DNA of 64,000 bases, taken from positions 11,116,501 to 11,180,500 of the forward strand of contig NC_092575.1 in the NCBI RefSeq assembly GCF_037975245.1, read 5' to 3'. Source of the DNA: Apostichopus japonicus (lineage: Eukaryota > Echinodermata > Holothuroidea > Aspidochirotida > Stichopodidae). The notes beneath the pieces are model-generated. The model was not told where the DNA came from. It saw only the letters and a program-made list of their open reading frames with translations, and did not search any database. Below are positions 1-11,824 of the stretch, one piece after another (within the stretch, counting starts at the first letter, position 1; every line of letters begins with the position of its first letter). The position numbers and the translations under genes are program-made.

Positions 1-932
1 GTCTACCCTACAAGGATCAGAGCTAACGTTTTTTTTTCTCGAGAAAACGTGTAAGTAATCTAACTTTTCTTTTCCTTAGTAACCAGTACATCTCTGTAGA
101 TTAATAAAGTAATATACTGTGATATATAAGTGGCTGGATTATTTTTTGAGTTTATATCATAGGCCTGCTTTTATTAATAGATCCAGATAGTCTCTCGTAG
201 GCCTCAGTACTATATATTAAGCTATATTCTTTACGAGAACCGCAGATTATGAAGGGATATTACAGGCAAACTATAATAATAATATACAGTTTCAGGCATT
301 AGCTGGCAGCATGAAAGATAAGCGAATGGGTTCCTATCAATAATCCCCTACGTATTGATTTTTCCTCATGTGTAATTGTCTGGGTTTTTATTCTTTGTTT
401 CTGGCTCGTCAGCCATCATCGTACATAATGAATAGTTAATGAGTTAGTTTCGTTTACACGTGTACACAACTATTGCCATTGACATTTTGACATCACTGCA
501 ACACGTTCTATGGGCTAATGCGTTTCGTATTGTGCAGTGTAGCAGGTATTCAAGCTGCATGAATCTTCTCTCCAATATGGACAACATAAAAGGCCAAAGA
601 GCCATATGACGTTTCCTTCAGTAAGTCTAAACGTTTCATCGATGGTTCCATTTGTCGAGCAAGCGAATTGGGGGAGGGGGGTGCGCGCTAGGGTGGGCAA
701 TGTCTAGTGTAGGGGTAACTGCCAATCAAATTCAAATCAGACAAATTTTCGTGTAATTAAATATGCATACAAGATGAATCGTCCCAACGTTTTGGCGATT
801 CCTCACACCGCCCATCCGACCGTCCTCCAGCAACATATACTGGTCACTATTTATTGTTCCTTTTGTATAGCCAAACGCAAAAAAAAAAAAAAAACGGATA
901 CGCATTTTTGTTTTACCCATATATGTCTACAG
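1..932. other. Intergenic, no gene seen
   Basis: I see no coding exon here. The stretch is AT-rich, with a G-rich patch near 668-684 and an A-run near 879-893. A good 3' splice site (pyrimidine-rich tract ending in AG at 931-932) lies just before the ATG at 939, so a non-coding first exon of the following gene may lie in or beyond this stretch. I could not locate it. Confidence 0.5.
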
Positions 933-938
933 GTTACC

Positions 939-2530
939 ATGGCCTCTCTCCTCACTGGTACCATTCAGGCAATGGGCTTCACCCAAGCAGGCATATCGGC
1001 AGGTAAGTTATGGTTATTACCCCGGGCTCTTCAACATGGTATAAAGGTATTGGAATATATTATAGGGATTAAGTCTAATGTACACTCAGACAATAACGGA
1101 TCTATGGTCATGTAAATCGTTATATTTCAAGAAACGCATTGGCCAATACTTGGATAATGAGCGTTGTGTATTCGCAGACTGATTTTACTTTCTTCCTATC
1201 CTTGTACTATATATATTTTTATTTTTTTAATTTTTTTATGTCTGTATCTTCTGTTTTCTCTGTTCGTACCTCGCTAACTGCCTGCACTTATATACGCGAA
1301 TAACTTATGTTGAGAACCTTTGTTTTTCCCGATTCAATCTATGGATTGTAAATATCTGAGTGGTACGCACCAATTCTGCAGGTTGTAGATCCATGGGTCT
1401 ACCCACCCAAGTTAACTTGGCTAAAGTGGGATTGAAAACAACTTACAGGAACGAGTTCAGTGCTAATAAAACTTGTAGAATCCTCGTGAGATACGCTTAT
1501 ACTCTGACGTCATCGAGGCTTTGGCATTGCTGATCTATTGATACACGTTATTTGTATGATTGGCGTTTGTCACGACTGAATCATGCAGAAGATATTCTCC
1601 TGTAACCAGATAACTGCCTGATGGTTTAATTTAAAAGAATAGAGGCCGGCTATATGCCAATATCATGAACCGTAATGGAATCACTAACAGCCTAAGCACC
1701 TTTTTGGCAGAAAAGGAATGTGATCATAATCATTGCGCTCATGGACACCGTATAGACTTTTGGTTAATCTGTAACTTTAACCTTTAACACATCCAGTAAA
1801 ACACTTTATGTATAAATTACCACCAAAACGCACACACGCCCGCACACACAAGAACTTCCACATAATGGAGTCGGTTTATGACGTCACACATATATAAACA
1901 TGGCAACTGATAGTACGAAAAATTGATCTTATTCATTCCTGTGGGGAGGTGGGGGGGGCGGTTTGGAGGTTAATGCAGGGTGAGCAATTGATGACAGCAT
2001 ATATGTTACATTATTACATGCACTTAAAAGTTGAAGTTTAAAATTGTCTCCGGTAAGCTTGTTTCTGTATTATTGATTGTTGCAGAAGGCGGTTAAAACA
2101 ACCATAGATTCACTATTAGAGGTCACTTTTAGATGTCTTAGAAATCGAACTTAAAAGTTAACGAGTTAGTTCCGTTAATTCTAGTGTTTCAATATACTTC
2201 AAGTGGCACAAATGTTCTTCATTTGATTGCCAGGTATATGGAGCCATTGAATAGCTTTTTATCGTTTGTTTCACAGGTTCGTGGGCCGCTTCAATGATGT
2301 CAGCGGCTGCGCCAGTCGGAGCCGGTAGTCTCATAGCAGCGTGTCAGTCCATCGGTGCAACTGGTGCATTGTCGTTCGCAACTGCAGCTATAGCGAACGC
2401 GTTGTTCGGAGTAGCGACGGGGAGCGCTGCTTACGCAGCTTATTGTAAATTCCTTCGAAAAGAGGAACCTCTGACAGAAGAGGAAATCAAACTTTTGGTC
2501 AATAGCTTCAGAAACGTTGTCATGATATAG
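939..2530 (+). CDS. IFI27L: ISG12/IFI27-family (Ifi-6-16) small membrane protein, 2 exons
   Basis: Two coding exons, 939-1002 and 2277-2530, join in phase (donor gtaagt at 1003, acceptor tttcacag before 2277) to give 105 aa. The protein is a Gly/Ala/Ser-rich hydrophobic stretch with the family signature GFTQAGISAG, then SWAASMMSAAA, then a second hydrophobic Ala/Gly segment (SIGATGALSFATAAIANA). It ends in a short charged tail rich in Lys and Glu. The Ifi-6-16 (PF06140) family comprises small membrane proteins, often mitochondrial in vertebrates, tied to interferon response and apoptosis. Homologues occur in molluscs and other invertebrates, where the role is less clear. The ATG at 939 follows a 3' splice site at 932, so a 5'UTR exon upstream is likely. 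A variant poly(A) signal ATTAAA lies at 2621-2626. Interferon regulation is not implied by anything seen here. Confidence 0.88.
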
Positions 2531-5327
2531 AATGTTTTCTATATAGTGTTAGCGGACGGTTAGGTCTGTGCTATAACTACATAATTGAAAATGTGCTATA
2601 TAAGCTAAACCACCTGTCCCATTAAACGGTCACTCTGGTTTTAAGTGCGTCACATTCTATATTACAGAGAGTCTATTAACTGCAGTCTAATAATTTCCAA
2701 AGGTATATTTAATGAATTGGTTAATCTGAATTGGAAACTTCGATATTTCAATTCACCCAAATTAACACTTGACAAACATTTCCCACCTACTAGTAATTAA
2801 GTAGCACAGACCTGGGACTAACCTGAAAATAAAATAAGTTTGTTTTTGCTTTGCATCCGATGAATGCATGCATGCAGTTCACTTTGTCAAAAAAATCAAT
2901 TGTATAGTCAAATCACATTATTCATGCACGTGGTATAATTGTAAACGTGGAAAGCATGGACTTGAATCTAGTCAACTCGTTTGAGCTTGAAAAACAAATC
3001 TTTGTTTTAATATTTTTAGCAAAGCTGGCTAGGTGGGGATGGGGAGTGAGCCAGGGGAAGGGCATGGATTACGGTCCAAGGGGTATGGGTCCAGTTAAGG
3101 GGCCTAGAGAAGTATTACAAAGAGAGAATAATTTATATTCATAAGTTGTATAATACATTATGTATTCTCATACTATGCATACTTAATGGAAAATGACAGG
3201 TTCAAGAAGTGGGCGACATGCCGTAACTGTTCTAGTGACGTGACCTGACTATAACTAGAAAATTATTAAATTAATAATGATTTCGAAGTATCATTGAAAA
3301 TTGCGATGTCTCCTTGGAGAGTGAGGTGTAGATTATGGTTTACAGTATACATATAAGACACCAAAATATAGGAAATGTTTAGTGTTACAGTTACAGTATC
3401 TCAGAATACTGAGATATACACCGATCGTAGAAAGAAAGTTGCCAAGTTTATTATGTAAGTTGAAAGTGAAAACAAAGAATAGACTATTACATATCTTATG
3501 ACACCTTCTCCTGTTTGACAACTCCTTTCGTGTGGGTTTTTTTTGTTGTTGGCGGAGTGGAACCAAACAATTCAGTCCTTTCTTCGGAAGAAAATTTAAG
3601 CACGAACAAAAAAATGAACTTGAAAACTTAATGTGAATAAAGATTTTCATGTAAAGAACTCTGTGTCACATAATTTTTCACTTTTACTATGTCATTTCTG
3701 TTTTTTGTTTGTTTTAGGAAAATGGGCAACTCTTGTGTCATGTGTCATAATTGGTGTCCCTGCTTGCAGTCTGGGTGAGCTTGCAGTTGAAATTCACCCC
3801 GCTCCCCCCCCCCCCAACTCAACTCACCAACCCTCCTCACAATCACATATGCAACTGTAATATTCCAAAAACAATTCCCAAACTGGGCTCCAGCATTAAC
3901 AGTTTCATGGTCTGGTACGGGAAGCCTCAGTGCGACTGTGGAGGTGTCAATTTGATCATAGAGATCATGGGGGAGGGGGAGGGGGAGGGGGAGGGGGAGG
4001 GGGAGGGGGAGGGGAGGCTGTCCCTTACATTCGAGAAAAAAATCATGCTCAGAAGATGAATTTAAAATCTTGTCACTTACACCCTCACCCACCTCCTCCC
4101 CCACCTGACCCCTATGAACTCCCTCTCATACCTCTTATTTCTGATTCAGTGGTACACAACGCCAATATAACGAGGATGGGAGGTAAAATGCATGGATTTT
4201 ATCGCACAGTGAATATTAGAGGGATATTATTAATCTATATGATTTCACACGTCGCTGATCCAGTTCATTTTTAAGGACGAAAAATCAAACAGTGACAGAA
4301 TGAATGAGATGCTCTCCGTTTCACTTGTACATAAACATGACTTATTATCTTATTAGGTGAGCATGTAACCATACAATAATACTCGGTGGCTTCGAAAGAC
4401 ACCGCAAAGATGTGGAACGCGAAAAGGGCAAACTTCGTTAACAACGGCGTCAACTTTGCAGCAAAAACACACGTAAAACGTTGTTAACGAATATTACATG
4501 GTCGTAGCTATACACATCAGAACGTTGTTAAAGAATTTGTCCCTTTTCGCTATGTATACATACAAAGGCAATGTGTATTTGTTCACCGTTGTAATGTGAA
4601 CGTAGCATAGACCATTCTATGGGGCCGTATAAGTGCCATCATGAAGGACTAACTTCTGAAGTTAGAAAAACTTCTCACTTTATACAAGTCAGCGATGGCC
4701 TTTTTCACTTCTATTCACAAAGACTCAGCAAATTGTCAGAGAAGTAAATTTATCGCTTTCTACAATGTAAATTAAGAATGCAAAATGTTATGGTATTCGA
4801 ATGAGGTATAAACTTGACGGGCCTACATCTTCGTATCACAAAATTCTTGTACATTGAGGAAGTAGTAATGAAGTTATTAATCGAGCATGATTTTACTGAA
4901 CATCTTAGCTTGAAAAAAAAGTTAAAAATTTCTCTGACATATTAATAAATTGTCACTTTGCAACGGGATGACTGTTATATGCTTCCGTACCGTACAATTT
5001 CCAAATACTGTTTCAAGACCTAAAACTAACAAAGCAAGATACGGCTTTTCAAAGGTTGATCTTGAACAAACGTTGTTTTCCAGGCACCCATGTAGCGTTC
5101 GAATACGGTACGGGTGCGTATCTGCTTACAGTGATAGCCTACATTATACGTGCATAGACTAGAAGCACTGCAATTAGTGAAATTCAATAACGATACAATG
5201 TAACATTTGTGGTCTTCTGCACATAATAGCCGTAATTACTGTGCAATTAATAGTATGCTCTTGGGTTGGAGGAGACGGGGGATAGGTACTGAATTTTTAA
5301 AGATAGCCCATAGCCTAGTAAATCAAC
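2531..5327. other. Intergenic between the IFI27-like gene and TMEM97
   Basis: No exon is recognised. It holds the 3' flank of the IFI27-like gene (AATAAA-like signals near 2621 and 2828), a C-run at 3805-3815, the purine-rich array at 3966-4016 and anonymous AT-rich sequence. The short open frames here have no recognisable domain, and those over 3750-4270 come from the low-complexity array. Confidence 0.5.
3966..4016. repeat. GGGGGA purine microsatellite
   Basis: About eight near-perfect tandem copies of a six-base GGGGGA unit. The G-runs could form G-quadruplexes and the purine bias could form triplex DNA. The open frames on both strands across it are a by-product of the six-base period. 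Confidence 0.9.
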
Positions 5328-8168
5328 ATGACACACGGGGTTTTACGTGTATTGGAATGGACGTTTTTTCTCTACTTTCTGACACATATCCCGGTGACAG
5401 TTTTCATTAACTCTCAGGCGTTACTTCCGGTATGGATATATCCTCAAATGGTAAGTCATTATCTTTTTTGCATAAAAATACCTTTTTTTGCGTTGATTTT
5501 GATCAGTCTTATAGATGATTGCCCAATCACGGAGTAGATTCATCAGTTAAATTAACAGGTTTGAACATTTCTATATACTCAGCACCGTGCCATCCAATAT
5601 ATGGGTGCGTCGGGGAGCCTAAGTGGAAAAGGTACAACATCATAATAATAATGGTCCTTCGAATGGTCAAATTAAAAATCAACTTACACCCTACTCGTCA
5701 ATGCACTAAAACATTGCACGCATGCTCACTCGTCTCCATAATTGTTCTTGTATTTGGAGTGTGTAATACCCACAGAACAGCGGCAAATTCAACGCAGCTA
5801 GCTTAGGAGAGATCATAGATCAGTTTAAACCGACAGTGTTTACATACATTATATATGCCTACACGTCCTGTATAGGCCATATACTTACTGCGAGTCTGTA
5901 GTATAGCAGGCTCTACTAGCTCACTCACAAAGTTTGTGCTCTAAATCAATCGCACATTTTTGAAATACAACCTAGATTAAGTACTACTAGGCATATGCGG
6001 TACTCGTAATCACGTTTAATCGTGGCTACTGATACAACGGGGAAATCTACTTGTATTAGTCAAGATGATGTAGGCTTGTAAAGGGCTGTTATAGACCTAC
6101 TGTATCCTAACACAATTATGTATCCCCGCCCCTCCTCACGCGATGATCACAGGCTCACCCGGGACGTGCAGTAACTTAGATTTGAGAAATTACTGCGCTG
6201 TGCTCGGCGTGGATACGTAACTTATTTCAAGTCATCATTCTAAACATAGACACATTCTATAGGAATAAAGGTTTTTCAATTTATCCCACCGAATCGAAAA
6301 TCCAATGAAACAATGTCTTCAATAAGCACTTATATCCCATATGTGCAGGCCCCTAGCCAGGAATTTTGACTTGAAAGGTCACCAAACTACAAGGAGAGGG
6401 CATCAACGACTTTAGAAGGGGTACCGACAATTTTAGAAGGGGCACAATGATGCTCGTATCCTGTAAGTTGTGAAGCTTTTGTACACAAGATCAGTGGTGG
6501 CACATATGATGGGGGAGGGGGTGGTAGGGGATTGGACAATTGTCTCTGCACGGGGAGGGGTGGATGATTGATCAGGCATACATCAGGTAGTCCATCGTTG
6601 CTGTAAGTTGAATAAAATCACCGTCGACCAACGTGGAGTGTTTATTTCTTTTGATTTGGAATAAAAAGGCACAAGATGTCGTAAACTGGTATTCAAGAAC
6701 GTTTAAGGACGCCATGGTACGGGATGGAGATGCTTGGTATCGCAGCAGCATCGTGGTTGAACTCCTATTTCAACTTCCTTTCTTCTTTGTGGCATCATAT
6801 GCGTTTTGCAAAGGTAAAATAACTATTTTACGTATAGGCTATTACATTGATTACTATGGAGGTGTATTTAAAGCTGCATCAAACGTTGTGCTGAATTTGT
6901 CACAATCTGGTTATATGTGTATACGTCAATATATAGGTCATACGGCATACTCCACTGTTCTATGAAATAGCAGGTACATGAAACATAACATTTCCTTTGA
7001 TCCACCAGAATTGCATCAGCAACGATGAAATTAGGTGTCATAGGTCAACAGTTTTTGTGTTTTAGGCAATGGAAAGGATGAAACACTGATTACAATTTAC
7101 AGCACACAAAGATATTCCGTGTTAACAGTAAACATTTAATAACGCGGCATAGCTCCGAGGAGCGAAATTAAGTTGTAATCTCTAAACGTTAAGTTGATGT
7201 GTAATCCGACCATGTGTAAAATAAATTATTAAAGATGCCTATTATAAAGTTACACTGCTCAAAGGAATTGAGGCTTTACAGCTTATAAGCATATTATTAT
7301 TGCTATTAAATATGCTATAGGAATTTAAATTTCAGGCATGTTCAAACTTCATGACGAGTTACCCGCGTTTAAACTTAACTTAGTCATATTGTTACAAACG
7401 TCTGTCATAATTACACCCTTTACAGAATTCGTTTCTTATTAAGCTTAAGTAGCTATAGGCTGGTTGATGAAAGTTATATCAGCGTTCTCAGAAGAACAGT
7501 CTGAACAGGTGTATGACATGCTTAGCGCTAGAGTCTGGAAATGCAACACGCATATAAGACAATTCCGTTGCCGCCATGAGCCAGCCTAGTAATTCCCACT
7601 ACTATTTCGAGGGTATAGTGAATACCGTACAACACAACACGTATTTGTCTGCCACTGTCTCTTCAAGACACCATACAGGCCTATGATATAATGTAACCCT
7701 CGATTCCTGGGAATGATTAGAAGTATTAAAATATATCTTGGGAAAGTATGTAGGCTACGCCTGTTCTATGTGCGAGTTAGGACATGCAAACGCCAAACAT
7801 GTTGTTTACGTGTCTGAGTGATAGTAGTAACGAGGTGGATCGATCTTGCAACGAGTCTAACAAATACTCTAACGGAATCCTTTTTACATTCCATATTTTT
7901 AGGTGGTCAGAGATGGATACGTATACCAGCTATTGTCTACAGCAGTCACGTGATCACAACCGTGTACTACATGTTGGCAGAGTGGTACTTTGGCGAATTT
8001 ATCCAAGATAGGGATTTCCCCGGACCCGAGTCCTTCAACGAGAGAGTGATCGTGTCGATGTTTTATCTACCGTATTTTATAATTCCATTGATGATATTAA
8101 CAACCATGCTCTTTAGCTCTGAATATAAACCATACGATTACGAACATGGAAAGTCAAAGTATCCGTAG
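5328..8168 (+). CDS. TMEM97: TMEM97 / sigma-2 receptor homologue (EXPERA domain), 3 exons
   Basis: Exons 5328-5450, 6669-6813 and 7903-8168 join with matching phases (0, then 1) to give 177 aa. The human protein is 176 aa. Four hydrophobic segments are visible. Family-typical stretches include LEWTFFLYFLTHIPVTVF, NWYSRTFKDA, ELLFQLPFFFVASYAFCKG, WIRIPAIVYS and LPYFIIPLMI. TMEM97 is an ER membrane protein of the EXPERA fold, linked to NPC1 and cholesterol handling, and is the pharmacological sigma-2 receptor. Aligned by eye to human TMEM97 from memory, Asp56 (here Asp55), Glu73 (Glu72) and Gln77 (Gln76) are conserved, but the ligand-contact Asp29 is Asn28 (codon AAC, 5409-5411). The C-terminus (HGKSKYP) lacks the lysine-rich tail of the human protein. 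Intron 1 is 5451-6668 and intron 2 is 6814-7902; no gene is seen in either. A non-coding upstream exon is possible. Confidence 0.95.
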
Positions 8169-8418
8169 ATGCCTTGGACTGTCGTGTTATGTGAATATAC
8201 ATGTGAAGGGCCATTTCTCACAATCGTAAACTGTTAACGGTAACCTCGGATTCGATACGCATGCGTGCATCGGCTGCCTTCGATTTGGATCCAGACACGT
8301 CTCCAGTATTTCAATTGACTCATAATAATTGACGCTCATAGTAGAAACGCCAGGCCTAAACAGGTCTGTAGTGATGTGTGTGTGGGGAGGGGGGGGGGTT
8401 GATTGGTTGGTTAGGGAC

Positions 8419-8855
8419 CAAGGGTTGAAATAAGCGGGCGCCCAGGCTCTATTCGCGCCCGCAAGCACTAAAATAGCGCCCCTGGACATGAAAGTACAAT
8501 ACGCACGGGCGCTACTTTGTCGGCAAATAAGCGCCCGCATATTCCTGTAAATATCAGCCTTATCATGCTGCACAGAAGCCTGAAACTACATTGCATGCTA
8601 GTGCTATATAGTAACTGCTAGCGATTTGATAAATCACTGATCGATCGAGTGCATGCACAATAGCACTGGTGCACATGGTTTATATATCGCACAACACCTG
8701 TACTGATACGTATATGCCGTACTTGAATTTTGTTTCTCCTTTTTAGCTCCTGGTAGTGAGAAAATAGCTCCTGGTCCTACTGAATATGCCGCGAACCAAG
8801 AGCCACTTTTTTTAGAAAGTGGCTCCTGGTCCACAAATCCTTATTTCAACCCTTG
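8419..8855. mobile_element. Non-autonomous hAT-like MITE
   Basis: Perfect 16-bp terminal inverted repeats CAAGGGTTGAAATAAG (8419-8434 and 8840-8855, inverted) are flanked by a perfect 8-bp duplication TTAGGGAC at 8411-8418 and 8856-8863. The duplication fits the hAT target preference nTnnnnAn. The inside is 437 bp with several short GCGCCC/GGGCGC motifs and no transposase. It lies about 250 bp downstream of the TMEM97 stop codon. Confidence 0.9.
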
Positions 8856-9254
8856 TTAGGGACATGATATACATTCGCCAAGTGTCACTCCTCCTCCACT
8901 CCAAATGGTAGCGTAAGTATGCAGTGGGTATCATGAGCTCTGTCGATAGTGACTTTCACATGTGCTGGAAGATCATGTAGTACTAAATGGCTCCAAATAT
9001 GCTATAAATATGCTATAAAGTCATCAGAATGATGGAAATTCATGTTCAAGCTTCTAGATGAGTTTACTGCTACTTTTTTAAAAAAAATTGTTCTTTCTGA
9101 GGCATGTCTAATTTAACACTCCCTTAATGGAGAGGACAAAAACCTCAAAAAAAAAACACATTTGACCGGTTTAAGGATGCTAAAATATAACAATAGCGAT
9201 GACCTCCTAAGATCAATTGCACCACTCAACGTTTTCTGGGAAATGTAGATAATA

Positions 9255-9340
9255 GAGGGAAGCAGTAGTCCTGTGAACATTGGTGTTATTAGGAGCCTAA
9301 TGTTCTATTTAACTGATATGCACTAATATTTATATCTCCA

Positions 9341-9372
<32 letters not shown>

Positions 9373-9479
9373 TTATATCTAAATATATATAGATATAGAT
9401 ATAAATATTAGTGCATATCAGTTCAATAGGACAGTTGGCTCCTAATAACACCAATGTTCACAGGACTACTGCTTCCCTC
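9255..9479. mobile_element. Fold-back MITE with TA duplication
   Basis: Nearly the whole 225 bp is an inverted repeat. The left arm from GAGGGAAGCAGTAGTCC to about 9330 pairs with the right arm ending in the complement of that sequence at 9479. The centre is a CT/AT-rich microsatellite. TA dinucleotides flank it at 9253-9254 and 9480-9481, as expected for Tc1/mariner-type insertion. There is no coding capacity. The arms differ near the middle (around 9298-9312 against 9420-9438). Confidence 0.7.
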
Positions 9480-9767
9480 TAAACTGTTCACCACCTATGA
9501 ATTTTACTGCAGCAGAGCAAACGATTCAAACATGTTGTATAACATATATAGGAATTTCATACAAATTAGACAAAAAGGAAGGCAAGTAAGGCAACTAATT
9601 TTTTTCAATATATATTATTTCAAGGTGATACTGATTGGTCAGTAATGTCAAACAGAGAAAACAAGAAAAATACTTAAAGATTTTACTTTCAATTCACACT
9701 GTACAATGTACTTTACTTATAATTATGTTTTCTACATTTCTGCCTCCCTGTCATTACATGCTAAACC

Positions 9768-10446
9768 CAATGTTGTAGTACTCAGAGAGTACTCGGTAGT
9801 ACTCAGAGAGTACTCGGTAGTACTCAGAGAGTACTCGGTAGTACTCAGAGAGTACTCGGTAGTACTCAGAGAGTACTCGGTAGTACTCAGAGACTACTCC
9901 GTAGTACTCGGATCGTACCCCCTAGTACTCAGAAACTACTCGAAGGACTCAGAAAACTACTCGAAGGACTCAGAAAGTACTCTGTAGTACTCAGATAGTA
10001 CCCCCTAGTACTCAGAAAGCACTCCGTAGTACTCAGATAGTACCCGTAGTACTCAGAAAGTACTCGAAGGACTCAGAAAGTACTCCGTAGTACTTAGATA
10101 GTACTCCGCAGTACTGAGAAAGTACTCTGTAGTACTCAGAAAGTACTCTGTAGTACTCAGAAACTACTCCGCAGTACTCAGAAAGTACTTCGTTGTACTC
10201 AGATAGTACCCCCTAGTACTCAGAAAGTACACTGTAGGACTCAGAAACTACTCCGCAGTACTCAGAAAGTACTTCGTTGTACTCAGATAGTACCCCCTAG
10301 TACTCAGAACGTACTCCGTAGTACTCTGATTCTAAAATGCTCTACTCAGAAACTAGTACTCGGACCCTAATTAGCAGTACGCAGACACTGGTACTTAGTA
10401 CTCTGGACCTCAAGTACTCAGATAAAAGTACTTGAATACAACACAG
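9768..10446. mobile_element. hAT-like element made of a GTACTC minisatellite
   Basis: Perfect 8-bp duplications GCTAAACC flank the block at 9760-9767 and 10447-10454. The ends are imperfect inverted repeats (CAATGTTGTAGTACTC on the left; CTGTGTTGTATTCAAGTACT as the complement of the right). Between them lie about 30 degenerating copies of a roughly 21-bp unit containing GTACTCAGAGAGTACTC. The first copies are almost identical and the later ones diverge. The right end matches the left end of the large element at 39091, so this looks like an internally deleted, minisatellite-expanded relative. The open frame 9706-9987 is a by-product of the 21-bp period. Confidence 0.8.
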
Positions 10447-10454
10447 GCTAAACC

Positions 10455-11824
10455 ACACCTTTCTATGAGTATATTATTTTGTTGTAAAATCATAACATGA
10501 ACAGGGTCATTCCTGCAGATGAAAATGCAAGCCTCTAATGTTTAACAAACTTATTCTCTACCCAAATATAAGAAAGCCACTTACACTATACAACACAAGG
10601 GTAACGTAATTTTCTATCGGAATAATTCTTCTTGGCTGTTTTGTGGAACGTTTGAATGGAGGAACTTGACATTTTCTTCAAAACAAAAAACGGTTGCAAA
10701 AGACGGTTGCAGCAAAAAGCTACAAAATCTGTGTCATTTCTGTATGCTTATGATCATGGTTTCATCTTTCACTGAGATATTACTTTTTATGAACTACCTG
10801 GAAATAACTCTTTCATGGAGAGTATCTGGAAACCCCTTTAAACAGACCCAATACTTGCGTTGTGGAAATGACCCCATATCCAGGCGCAATCTAATGCCTC
10901 TCCGCACCAGACATGCCCCCCTCCCCCATGAACCCCACCCTACCCTGACATTTAGGGTAAACTCTACCCATCTTTAAGACCAAATTTTATCAATAGTCTG
11001 TAACCTTCCCTGCTTTACTTCTTTGCCAAAATACTACAAAGTCTTCAACAGTATTGAACCAATGTATGGTAACATGTTAAAATTGCAACATATGAAGGCA
11101 ATTTTACATCATAAGTTGACTAACCCTGTTTACTCAAGTTCCTTCTTACTGTAATCGAACTTCAGGACAAAATCTATTCAAGCATGATGATAATTTCAGT
11201 TAAACTATTTTCTACTTGCACTATTACTGTAGAAACCATTCAAGGTTCTTAAATCTTGAACCATTGATGATGAATCAGTTACATCCTGTTTTACTATAGA
11301 TCTACTTCACATTCTATGTATTGCTTTGGGTTTTTTCTAATGACTTTGTAATGAAATTTCATCCATGAAATGCAAGGAATACAGTTACAGTACGTCCATC
11401 CAGACATGGAGAGTGACGAAAAAATAAGATCAAGAGACCTTATACTAATCGACATGATTTGTTTCTTTGATACCTTAAGCTATTGTGATATAACCAACAT
11501 CTTGGTTTCTTCATGTTATGAATAGCAGCAGGGGGAGGGAAAGGGGGTGTGAATGTCCAACATTGCCTACTCCTTTTCCTGCAACCCTTTCACATTTCTA
11601 TAAACTATCAGTAAGATCATTAAAATTATTTGCTTTTTAAAAGCACAGCAATCTGGCATTGCTTGTCCACATTAACATTGCCAATGAAATCGTGATCAAG
11701 ATCGGAACAAGATATAAGGTCTTGATGGACTTAAAGCGAAGTATCAACACAATCCTCTCTCTCTCCACCCAACCACCTCTCTTTCTCTCTCTCTCTATGT
11801 ATATATGTAGAAAGATCTAAATTG
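10455..11824. other. Intergenic, 3' flank of IFT20
   Basis: No exon is recognised. The sequence is AT-rich, with CT-rich runs near 11756-11795. I did not find a canonical polyadenylation signal for IFT20 immediately past its stop codon on the minus strand. Confidence 0.4.

Noticed and set aside
3751-4274. Open frames rich in Gly/Glu or Pro/Leu
   Set aside because: They are produced by the GGGGGA microsatellite.
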